From Telluria sp042683405 (GTDB lineage: Bacteria > Pseudomonadota > Gammaproteobacteria > Burkholderiales > Burkholderiaceae_D): 64,000 nucleotides of DNA. Positions 8,251 through 15,402 of this stretch are shown here, one piece after another; within the stretch, counting starts at the first letter, position 1; every line of letters starts with the position of its first letter. The DNA lies in the NCBI RefSeq assembly GCF_042683405.1, contig NZ_JBHUJS010000014.1, positions 251,425 to 315,424 of the forward strand, given 5' to 3'. The notes beneath the pieces were generated by a model that saw only the letters and a program-made list of their open reading frames with translations, was not told where the DNA came from and made no database searches. The position numbers and the translations under genes are program-made.

Positions 8251-8490
8251 ATGTCGGATATCGAACAACGCGTTAAAAAAATCGTCGCTGAGCAACTGGG
8301 CGTTGCAGAAGCAGACATCAAAATCGAATCGTCGTTCGTTGACGACCTCGGCGCAGATTCGCTGGACACCGTTGAACTGGTGATGGCACTGGAAGACGAA
8401 TTCGAAATGGAAATCCCTGACGAGCAGGCGGAAAAGATCACCACCGTGAAGCAGGCGATCGACTACGCGACCGCGCACGTCAAGGCCTAA
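8251..8490 (+). CDS. acpP: Acyl carrier protein
   Basis: Small acidic carrier of 79 residues. The 4'-phosphopantetheine attachment serine is S37 in the GADSLD motif, to be modified by AcpS, which is encoded further along this window (21880-22272). A Shine-Dalgarno GGAG lies at 8239-8242. Codon choice is somewhat less GC-extreme than in neighbours, as expected for a highly expressed gene. Confidence 0.97.
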   Translation: MSDIEQRVKKIVAEQLGVAEADIKIESSFVDDLGADSLDTVELVMALEDEFEMEIPDEQAEKITTVKQAIDYATAHVKA

Positions 8491-8508
8491 GGTCTGCGGG
8501 AGAATCGC

Positions 8509-9756
8509 TTGAGCCGTTCACGCAACCGCCGTGTCGTCGTTACCGGCCTGGGCTGCGTTTCGCCAATCGGCAACAACATTGCCGACATGTGGAGCGCGGC
8601 GCTGGCGGGCACGTCAGGCATTGCCAACATCACGAAGTTTGACGCATCCGCTTTCTCGACCCGTTTCGCGGGCGAGGTCAAGGGCTTCAACATCGAGGAC
8701 TACATCCCGGGTAAAGATGCCCGCCATATGGATACCTTCATCCATTTCGGCATGGCCGCCGGTATCCAGGCAGTGCAGGATTCCGGCCTGGAAGTCACCG
8801 AAGAGAATGCCGACCGTATCGGCGTGATCGTCGGTTCGGGCATCGGCGGCCTGCCGCTGATCGAAGACACCAAGGAAGACTACGACAAGCGCGGCCCACG
8901 CCGTATCTCGCCGTTCTTCGTGCCGGCATCGATCATCAACATGATCTCCGGTAACCTGTCGATCAAGTACGGCATGCGCGGCCCTAACCTGGCCATCGTC
9001 ACCGCCTGCACCACCGGCCTGCATTGCATCGGCGCGGCAGCGCGCCTGATCGAGTACGGCGATGCGGACGTGATGGTCGCCGGCGGCGCCGAAGCCACCA
9101 TTTCGCCGTTGGGCCTGGGCGGTTTCGCCTCTGCACGCGCACTGTCCTCGCGCAACGACGATCCGGCAACCGCTTCGCGTCCATGGGACCGCGACCGCGA
9201 CGGCTTCGTGCTGGGCGAGGGCGCCGGCGTCATGATCCTCGAAGAATACGAGCACGCAAAGGCTCGTGGCGCGAAGATCTACGCGGAAGTGCTCGGCTTC
9301 GGCATGAGCGGCGACGCGTACCACATGACGTCCCCGGTGGAAGATGGCAGCGGCGCGAGCCGTTGCATGGTGTCGGCAATGAATATCGCCGGCGTCAATC
9401 CCGACCAGGTCGACTACATCAACGCACACGGCACCTCGACGCCGCTGGGCGATGTGGCCGAGGTGCAGGGCATCAAGAAGACGTTTGGCGACCACGCCAA
9501 AAAGCTGGTGGTCAACTCGACCAAGTCGATGACCGGCCACCTGCTGGGTGGCGCCGGCGGCCTGGAATCGGTGTTCACGGTACTCGCCGTGCACAAGCAG
9601 ATTTCGCCACCGACGATCAACATCTTCAACCAGGACGAGAACTGCGACCTGGACTTCTGCGCCAACACGGCGCGTGAAATGAAGATCGACGTCGCGGTGA
9701 AGAACTCGTTCGGCTTCGGCGGAACGAACGGCACGCTGGTGTTCGGCAAAGTCTGA
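8509..9756 (+). CDS. fabF: Beta-ketoacyl-ACP synthase II
   Basis: Elongating condensing enzyme; 415 residues. The active-site Cys167 (TACTTG), His307 (NAHGTS) and His344 (SMTGHLLGG) are intact. The start is a TTG at 8509 preceded by GGGAG (8499-8503), giving the expected N-terminus MSRSRNRRVVVTGLG; the next in-frame ATG is far inside the conserved domain. An intrinsic terminator follows, closing the fab operon. Confidence 0.95.
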   Translation: MSRSRNRRVVVTGLGCVSPIGNNIADMWSAALAGTSGIANITKFDASAFSTRFAGEVKGFNIEDYIPGKDARHMDTFIHFGMAAGIQAVQDSGLEVTEENADRIGVIVGSGIGGLPLIEDTKEDYDKRGPRRISPFFVPASIINMISGNLSIKYGMRGPNLAIVTACTTGLHCIGAAARLIEYGDADVMVAGGAEATISPLGLGGFASARALSSRNDDPATASRPWDRDRDGFVLGEGAGVMILEEYEHAKARGAKIYAEVLGFGMSGDAYHMTSPVEDGSGASRCMVSAMNIAGVNPDQVDYINAHGTSTPLGDVAEVQGIKKTFGDHAKKLVVNSTKSMTGHLLGGAGGLESVFTVLAVHKQISPPTINIFNQDENCDLDFCANTAREMKIDVAVKNSFGFGGTNGTLVFGKV

Positions 9757-9778
9757 GCCCCGTCGCTCCGCTAGAAAT

Positions 9779-9804
9779 AACCGGCCCTCGCGGCCGGTTT
9801 TTTT
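9779..9804 (+). terminator. Intrinsic terminator of the fab operon
   Basis: AACCGGCC (9779-9786) pairs with GGCCGGTT (9792-9799) around a CTCGC loop, followed by a run of T. Confidence 0.85.
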
Positions 9805-9888
9805 ATGTCCGGCGGGAGAGGACAGTCCTGTCCCGCTGAACTTTGGCGCGCCCGCAAGGTCCAACATCGATCCGCCGGGACCTTCGCC

Positions 9889-10404
9889 ATGTCCATCGCC
9901 ACCTCCGTCACACTCGGCCCGTCGCGCACCGTGCGCGCCGCACTGGCCGCGTTCGCCGCGCTGCATGCCGCGCTTGCCGCCGGCATCGCCACGGCCTGGC
10001 TTGGCGCCTTTCATCTCCCCATATTCTTACCGTGCGTTCACGCGGGCGCCGCGATTGCGTGCCTCGTTGGTGCAGCGCAGCGTCCAACGGCGCGGCGCAT
10101 TGATGTATCTGGAGTCGGGGCCATCACGGTAACGGTACAACAATGGCAGACGCACGATTCCGCGCCACAGCCGATCCCGGTGCGCCTGCTGTCCGGCTCC
10201 GCTTTCCTGCCGGGATTGCTGGTGCTGGAGCTGGCGGACGGGCAGGGGCGGCGCCGGCATCTCGTCGTCCTGCCGGATGCGATCCGCGGCGGAGAATTCC
10301 GCCGTGTTGCCGCGGCGCTGCGCGCAATTGCAGCGCGCGACGCGGGTGCGAGGGAACCGAAAACTTTTGAACTTATTGCAGGCGGCCAAGCTCAAAGACC
10401 GTAA
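9889..10404 (+). CDS. YgfX-like two-helix membrane protein
   Basis: Predicted inner-membrane protein of 171 residues. Two hydrophobic helices occupy about residues 15-55, followed by a cytoplasmic beta-rich domain containing VRLLSGSAFLPGLLVLEL and RRHLVVLPDAIRGGEFRR. This layout matches the YgfX (CptA-like) family, reported in E. coli as a toxin partner of SdhE/YgfY that affects cell shape. It is commonly found between fabF and rpoE in betaproteobacteria. No SdhE-like gene is adjacent here. The start at 9889 is chosen over 9805 because the extra N-terminus would be encoded by terminator and repeat DNA. The family call is moderately secure, the function uncertain. Confidence 0.65.
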   Translation: MSIATSVTLGPSRTVRAALAAFAALHAALAAGIATAWLGAFHLPIFLPCVHAGAAIACLVGAAQRPTARRIDVSGVGAITVTVQQWQTHDSAPQPIPVRLLSGSAFLPGLLVLELADGQGRRRHLVVLPDAIRGGEFRRVAAALRAIAARDAGAREPKTFELIAGGQAQRP

Positions 10405-10431
10405 GCACGCGGCCGCGGCGTGGGGAACGCA

Positions 10432-11034
10432 GTGACAACAGAACGCGAAGGCGACCAGCTGCTCGTGCGGCGGGCCCAGGACGGCGAGCGCGCCGCATTC
10501 GACCTGCTGGTGGCCAAGTACCAGCGTCGCCTGATGCGCCTGGTTTCACGGCTGATCCATGACCAGGCCGAGGCCGAGGACGTGGTGCAGGAAACGTTCA
10601 TCAAGGCGTATCGCGCGCTGCGCCATTTCCGGGGCGACGCGGCGTTCTACACCTGGCTGTACCGGATCGGCATCAACACCGCCAAGAACATGCTGGTCAC
10701 GCAGGGACGCCGCAACTCGGCCACGGGCGGGCCGCACGTGGACAAGGCGGAAGCGATGGAAGAAGCGGAACGCCTGCGCGACATTGAAACTCCCGAGGCC
10801 ATGTTCGCGTCCAAGCAGATAGCGATCACCGTGCACCTGGCGATGGACGCGCTGCCGCTGGAGCTGCGCACCGCCATCGTGCTGCGCGAACTGGAAGGAC
10901 TGACGTACGAAGAGATATCCGAAGTCATGGCGTGCCCGATCGGCACCGTGCGCAGCCGGATCTTCCGCGCGCGCGAGGCGATTGCCGAAAAATTGCGCCC
11001 GCTGGTCGAAAGCACGGTTGACAAGCGCAAATAG
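10432..11034 (+). CDS. rpoE: RNA polymerase sigma factor RpoE (ECF sigma-24)
   Basis: Extracytoplasmic-function sigma factor directing the envelope-stress response. Region 2 includes the DQAEAEDVVQETFIKAYRAL and FYTWLYRIG segments; region 4 includes LPLELRTAIVLRELEGLTYEEI, the -35-binding helix-turn-helix. The GTG at 10432 gives MTTEREGDQ, matching family N-termini, and is preceded by TGGGGA; a GTG at 10420 would add four residues. An rseA-like gene and degP follow, the usual sigma-E module. Confidence 0.92.
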   Translation: MTTEREGDQLLVRRAQDGERAAFDLLVAKYQRRLMRLVSRLIHDQAEAEDVVQETFIKAYRALRHFRGDAAFYTWLYRIGINTAKNMLVTQGRRNSATGGPHVDKAEAMEEAERLRDIETPEAMFASKQIAITVHLAMDALPLELRTAIVLRELEGLTYEEISEVMACPIGTVRSRIFRAREAIAEKLRPLVESTVDKRK

Positions 11035-11070
11035 CTGAAGCAACCTCCGGTTACATACTGCAGTGAAGTA

Positions 11071-11364
11071 ATGGACACACACAAAAAAATGAGGGAGCTG
11101 GTCTCTGCGCTGGTGGACGGCGAGGTTTCCGACGCCGACCTCGAGCTCGCGTTCGCCGCGCTGCTGGGGCGCGACGGCCAGCAGGCGTGGTCGCTGTACC
11201 ACCAGATCGGCGACGCGCTGCGCCAGGCCGACGGCGCGGCGCTGTCCGGCGGGTTCGGCGAACGCCTGGCCGCGCGCCTCGACGCCGAAGGCCGCGCCGC
11301 GCCCGCCTCCCTTAGCGCCGAACCGCAAACCCCTTCGCCCGCATCTGCGCTCCCGCGTCCGTAG
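11071..11364 (+). CDS. rseA: Short RseA-type anti-sigma-E factor (N-terminal domain only)
   Basis: The first ~75 residues match the RseA N-terminal domain that clamps sigma-E: a start like MDTHKKMRELVSALVDGE, then LELAFAALLGRDGQQAWSLYHQIGDALR. The protein ends at 97 residues after a Pro/Ala-rich tail. RseA homologues normally continue through a transmembrane helix into a periplasmic domain (about 180-215 residues), and none is present here. No rseB follows; degP comes next. If functional, it would be a soluble cytosolic antagonist not released by DegS/RseP-type membrane proteolysis. It could instead be a decayed gene, though the domain itself is intact. Confidence 0.75.
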   Translation: MDTHKKMRELVSALVDGEVSDADLELAFAALLGRDGQQAWSLYHQIGDALRQADGAALSGGFGERLAARLDAEGRAAPASLSAEPQTPSPASALPRP

Positions 11365-11472
11365 GGGCGGGCGGTCCCCGCAGGGAAGTCCTCCGTGTCG
11401 CGACAAGCTTGCCAAATTAGCTTAACATTGCGACACGTCCCCCTTGGCGGCTCCTACTCTCTGCGACGACCT

Positions 11473-12906
11473 ATGAACACGATTGGCTGCAAGACCCTGA
11501 TCGCAGCGCTCCTCGCTTGTGCGGGCGCGCTTTCCTCGCCCGCGGCATTGTCCGCGGCGCCCGTGAACCCGCCAGCCGTCACCGGCCTGCCGGACTTCAC
11601 CGACCTGATCGATGCGGTCGGCCCGGCGGTGGTCAACATCCGCACCACCGAGAAGGCGCGCCAGGCCGGCAACACCGACGAAGAGATGCAGGAATTCCTG
11701 CGCCGCTTCTTCGGCGCACCGGTCCCGCGCGGCCAGGTCCCGCGCGGAAGGCGCGGGCCGGAAGAAGACATCGCCCGCGGCGTCGGCTCCGGCTTCATCA
11801 TCTCCAGCGACGGCTACATCCTGACGAATGCGCACGTGGTGGCCGGCGCGGACGACGTGATCGTCACCATGACCGACCGCCGCGAGTTCAAGGCCAAAGT
11901 GCTGGGCGCGGACGAGCGCTCGGACGTGGCCGTGCTCAAGGTGGAAGGCCGCGACCTGCCCAGCCTGAAGGTCGGCAACTCGCGCAATATCCGCGTGGGC
12001 GAATGGGTGATCGCGATCGGCTCGCCGTTCAACCTCGATAACACGGTCACGGCCGGCATCATCTCGGCCAAGTCGCGCGAAACCGGCGAATACCTGCCCA
12101 TGATCCAGAGCGACGTGGCGGTCAATCCGGGCAACTCCGGCGGCCCGCTGATCAACCTGCGCGGCGACGTCATCGGCATCACCTCGCAGATCGCGACGCT
12201 GTCCGGCGGCTACAACGGCATCTCGTTTGCCGTGCCGATCGACGAGGCGATGCGCGTGGCCGACCAGCTGCGCACCACCGGCAAGGTCACGCGCGGCCGC
12301 ATCGGCGTGCTGATGGGTGAACTGAGCAAGGAAGTGGCCGAGTCGCTCGGCCTGGGCACCACGCGCGGCGTCGAGATCTCGCTGGTGGAGCCGGACGGTC
12401 CCGCGGACAAGGCGGGCATCAAGGTGGGCGACATCATCCTGAAGTTCAACGGCGTCCCGATCGAGCGCTCGTCCGACCTGCGCCGCCAGGTGGGCAACAC
12501 GCCGGTGGGCAGCAAGGCCATCGTGACGGTATGGCGCAAGGGCGCGCAGCAGGACATTCCCGTGACGGTGGTGGAGCTACAGGACGACAAGGCGCCGAAG
12601 GTCGCGCCCGAGGCGCCGGCGCCGAAGCAGGCGCCCAACGAGCTGGGCCTGAACGTGAGCGACCTCACCGCCGAGCAGCACAAGGAGCTGCGCGTGGAGG
12701 GCGGGGTGCTGGTCAACGCGGCCGAAGGCGCGGCGGCCCGGGTGGGCATCCGCCGCGGCGACGTGGTGCTGCAAGTGAACAGCACCGCCGTCACCAGCGC
12801 GAAGCAGTTCAATGCGCTGGTCAGCAAGCTCGATCCCAAGAAGAACGTCGCCCTGCTGGTGCGGCGTGACGACACCACCACCTACGTCGTCATCAAACCC
12901 CGCTGA
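11473..12906 (+). CDS. degP: Periplasmic serine endoprotease DegP/MucD type
   Basis: HtrA-family protease and chaperone for misfolded envelope proteins; 477 residues from ATG 11473, which begins a clear signal peptide (hydrophobic core to about residue 29). The catalytic triad is His121 (TNAHVV), Asp151 (RSDVAVLK) and Ser222 (GNSGGPL). Two PDZ domains follow (about 275-365 and 395-475). An upstream alternative start at 11395 would place a non-signal extension before the signal peptide and is rejected. As the last gene of the sigma-E cluster it probably belongs to the sigma-E regulon. Confidence 0.93.
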   Translation: MNTIGCKTLIAALLACAGALSSPAALSAAPVNPPAVTGLPDFTDLIDAVGPAVVNIRTTEKARQAGNTDEEMQEFLRRFFGAPVPRGQVPRGRRGPEEDIARGVGSGFIISSDGYILTNAHVVAGADDVIVTMTDRREFKAKVLGADERSDVAVLKVEGRDLPSLKVGNSRNIRVGEWVIAIGSPFNLDNTVTAGIISAKSRETGEYLPMIQSDVAVNPGNSGGPLINLRGDVIGITSQIATLSGGYNGISFAVPIDEAMRVADQLRTTGKVTRGRIGVLMGELSKEVAESLGLGTTRGVEISLVEPDGPADKAGIKVGDIILKFNGVPIERSSDLRRQVGNTPVGSKAIVTVWRKGAQQDIPVTVVELQDDKAPKVAPEAPAPKQAPNELGLNVSDLTAEQHKELRVEGGVLVNAAEGAAARVGIRRGDVVLQVNSTAVTSAKQFNALVSKLDPKKNVALLVRRDDTTTYVVIKPR

Positions 12907-12912
12907 TCGACA

Positions 12913-12957
12913 GGGGACTGTCCCCAGCGGCCGCTGAGCGGGCAGTTCCGTCCGCGG
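12913..12957. repeat. Interspersed repeat, family A full unit
   Basis: GGGGACTGTCCCC, then GCCGCTGAGCGGGC and CAGTTCCGTCC, closely matching 1615-1656 and the inverted unit at 31930-31972. It begins 6 bases after the degP stop codon. Confidence 0.75.
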
Positions 12958-13002
12958 ACTTGAGCATGCCGGCCAATAACGCCGGCCGAGAACCAGGAAT
13001 CT

Positions 13003-13278
13003 ATGAAGTTTACGCTTTACTCGCGCAGCTACTGCCACCTGTGCGACGACATGCTCGACGCCCTGCGCGCCATGCAGCCGCCCGGCCAGCAATTCACCAT
13101 CGACGTGATCGACGTGGATGCCGACGACAACCTGGTCGAGCGCTTCGACGAGCTGGTGCCCGTGCTGTACGGACGCCTCGACCAGCCCGAGCTGTGCCAC
13201 TATTTCCTCGACCGCGACGCGGTGGCGCGCTATCTCGCGGAAGCCGGCGCAGGGATTCCGCCGCCCCACGCGGCGTAA
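13003..13278 (+). CDS. Glutaredoxin-like thioredoxin-fold protein (DUF836 type)
   Basis: Small cytoplasmic protein of 91 residues with a thioredoxin-like start, MKFTLYSRSYCHLC, carrying a CxxC pair at Cys11 and Cys14, and a VPVLY segment where the cis-proline normally lies. It resembles the DUF836/glutaredoxin-family proteins regularly encoded between degP/mucD and lepA in betaproteobacteria. A general thiol-disulfide role is likely; partners are unknown. Confidence 0.8.
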   Translation: MKFTLYSRSYCHLCDDMLDALRAMQPPGQQFTIDVIDVDADDNLVERFDELVPVLYGRLDQPELCHYFLDRDAVARYLAEAGAGIPPPHAA

Positions 13279-13375
13279 CCCGCGGGAGGGCCGGCAGGGG
13301 CCATGCCAACGCTGCGTCACCATCGGCATGGAACCGATACTATGTGGTCAAGACAACAACCGTCAGGGCCATGCC

Positions 13376-13807
13376 ATGTCCACACCCGTCACCGCCAGTC
13401 CCATCTATCGCCATTCGCCCGGACCGCTCCACGCGGTCATGATGGGCGGGGCCGTCGCCCTGTTCCTGGGTGCCTTGCTGAGCGATATCGCCTACTTCCA
13501 GACCTACCAGATCCAGTGGAGCAACTTCGCGTCGTGGCTGATCGCCGGCGCACTGGTGTTCTGCGGAATTGCACTGCTGTTCGCGCTGGCCAACCTCATC
13601 CGGGCCCACCGCAAGGCAGGGCGCCCGGTCATGTATGTGCTGCTGCTGGTGGCAACCTGGGTGCTCGGACTGTTCAACGCGTTCGCGCACGCGCGGGATG
13701 CATGGGCCTCCATGCCCAGCAGCCTGGTCCTCTCCGTGATCGTGACCGTGCTGGCGATCGCCAGCGCCTGGGCCGGCCTGGGTTCGCGCAGGGAGGTGGC
13801 GCCATGA
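13376..13807 (+). CDS. DUF2231-type inner-membrane protein
   Basis: Predicted membrane protein of 143 residues with four hydrophobic helices (about 20-38, 52-75, 82-105 and 112-132). The composition and the LHAVMMGGAVALFLGALLSD opening fit the DUF2231 family of heme- or redox-associated membrane proteins. Start ATG 13376 is chosen because a longer frame would overlap the preceding gene. Its stop codon overlaps the start of the next gene (ATGA at 13804-13807), indicating translational coupling with the sugar-dehydrogenase-like lipoprotein. Confidence 0.75.
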   Translation: MSTPVTASPIYRHSPGPLHAVMMGGAVALFLGALLSDIAYFQTYQIQWSNFASWLIAGALVFCGIALLFALANLIRAHRKAGRPVMYVLLLVATWVLGLFNAFAHARDAWASMPSSLVLSVIVTVLAIASAWAGLGSRREVAP

Positions 13808-15096
13808 AACGATGGAATACTGTGGCAGTCCTGGGCATGGCGCTGGTGTTGAGCGCATGCGACGACGCGGGCAATGGCACGCAAACCCTGGGGCCGAACC
13901 CCACGCTGCCGGAACCGCAACGCGGTGTGCTGCCCAGCATGACGATCGCCGAGCCGGCGCCGTGGGGCAGCCAGAAACCAACCGTGCCTGCGGGTTACAC
14001 GATCACGGCGATCGCGACCGGCCTGAAAATCCCGCGGCAAACGCTGGTCCTGCCCAACGGCGACATCCTGGTGGCGGAAGGGCGCGGCGGCGGCGCCGCG
14101 AAGCTCAAGCCCAAGGACGTGATCGCTGGCTACATCAAGGCGCAGGGCAATACCAAGGTCAAGGGCGGCAACCGCCTGACCCTGCTGCGCGACGCCGACG
14201 GCGACGGCAAATACGAAATGGCCACGGTCTTCGCCGAGAACCTGAACGCCCCCTACGGCCTGGCGTACGCCGGCAACAAGCTGTACGTGGCGAACCAGGA
14301 CGAGCTGGTGCGTTTCGACTACCAGGACGGCCAGACCAAAGCCAACGGGGCGCCGGCCACGGTGGCCAAGCTGCCGTCCGCCATCAACCATCACTGGACC
14401 AAGGCGCTGGCCATCAGCCCGGACGGGCGCTTCCTGTACGTCGGCATCGGGTCGAACAGCAATATCACCGAGCGCGGCATGGAGGCGGAGGTCGACCGGG
14501 CCATGGTATGGCAGATCGACGCCGAGACCGGCCTGCATAAGCCCTATGCGACGGGACTGCGCAACCCGACGGCGCTGGCCTTCCATCGCGACACGGGCCA
14601 GCTGTGGACGGTGGTCAATGAACGCGACGAGCTGGGGCCGGACCTGGTGCCGGACTACCTGACCTCGGTACGCGAAGGCGGATTCTATGGCTGGCCCTAC
14701 AGCTACTGGGGGCAGAACGTCGACACCCGGGTCAAGCCGCAGAACCCGGACAAGGTCGCCGCCGCGATCAAGCCCGATTACAGCCTGGGGTCGCACGTCG
14801 CGGCGCTCGGCCTGGACTTCTCCCTTCCCGCCATGGGTCCCGCGTTCGCCCAGGGAGCCTTCGTGGGCGAGCACGGCAGCTGGAACCGCACCGAACCGGT
14901 CGGCTACAAGGTGATCTATGTTCCGTTCAAGGATGGACGGCCCAGCGGGCAGCCGATCGACTTCGTCACCGGCTTCCGCGATGCGGACGGCAAGACCCGG
15001 GGGCGTCCGGTCGGCGTGACGGTCGACCCGCGCGGCGCGCTGATCGTGGCCGACGACCTCTCCAACACCGTGTGGAGGGTGACGCCGAACCGCTGA
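13804..15096 (+). CDS. PQQ-type sorbosone/glucose dehydrogenase-like lipoprotein
   Basis: Exported protein of 430 residues with a lipobox LSAC (Cys at about 19), then a six-bladed beta-propeller of the GDH/sorbosone dehydrogenase superfamily. Visible blade and active-site segments include PRQTLVLPNGDILVAEG, NAPYGLAYAG, ATGLRNPTALAF, NERDELGPDLVPDYLTSV and GEHGSWNR. Family members oxidise aldoses or sorbosone in the periplasm using PQQ and pass electrons to membrane carriers. The overlapping upstream DUF2231 membrane protein is a plausible electron-transfer partner, by inference. No PQQ-synthesis genes are in the window. Confidence 0.82.
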   Translation: MKRWNTVAVLGMALVLSACDDAGNGTQTLGPNPTLPEPQRGVLPSMTIAEPAPWGSQKPTVPAGYTITAIATGLKIPRQTLVLPNGDILVAEGRGGGAAKLKPKDVIAGYIKAQGNTKVKGGNRLTLLRDADGDGKYEMATVFAENLNAPYGLAYAGNKLYVANQDELVRFDYQDGQTKANGAPATVAKLPSAINHHWTKALAISPDGRFLYVGIGSNSNITERGMEAEVDRAMVWQIDAETGLHKPYATGLRNPTALAFHRDTGQLWTVVNERDELGPDLVPDYLTSVREGGFYGWPYSYWGQNVDTRVKPQNPDKVAAAIKPDYSLGSHVAALGLDFSLPAMGPAFAQGAFVGEHGSWNRTEPVGYKVIYVPFKDGRPSGQPIDFVTGFRDADGKTRGRPVGVTVDPRGALIVADDLSNTVWRVTPNR

Positions 15097-15257
15097 GTTG
15101 GCGCTGTCGCCCCGCCGCTGGCGCCTCCAAACCCCATGCCCCGGGCGGCGCCGCGGCCATCCCGGGGCTGCCGGGGCTTGGTTTTTTGTTAAAATGCCGC
15201 GTTTTCACTGGGGCAAGGCTCCTCAGACGGGCTTTCTGACCTGAAATCCGGTAAAAT

Positions 15258-15331
15258 GCCGGGGTCGGAGAAGGTCCGAGACCAATTGTCGTACCCGCTT
15301 GGCTGAAGGCGCTCGCATGGGCGCTTTTTTT
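15258..15331 (+). ncRNA. Candidate small RNA or leader RNA upstream of lepA
   Basis: A TAAAAT -10-like element (15252-15257) is followed by GGTCGGAGAAGGTCCGAGACC-like hairpin sequence and ends in a good intrinsic terminator (15309-15331), all without an ORF, 72 bases before lepA. This could be a free-standing sRNA or an attenuated lepA leader. No family match is recognised. Confidence 0.25.
15309..15331 (+). terminator. Intrinsic terminator upstream of lepA
   Basis: GCGCTC (15309-15314), loop GCAT, GGGCGC (15319-15324), then seven T. It either ends a leader/small RNA or marks the end of the sorbosone-dehydrogenase transcript. Confidence 0.7.
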
Positions 15332-15402
15332 CTATTGGGTGCCGCGCGCGGGCGACCTCGGCGCAATGAGCGCCGCTCCATCCCATTTTGGCTTTTGAAT
15401 TA

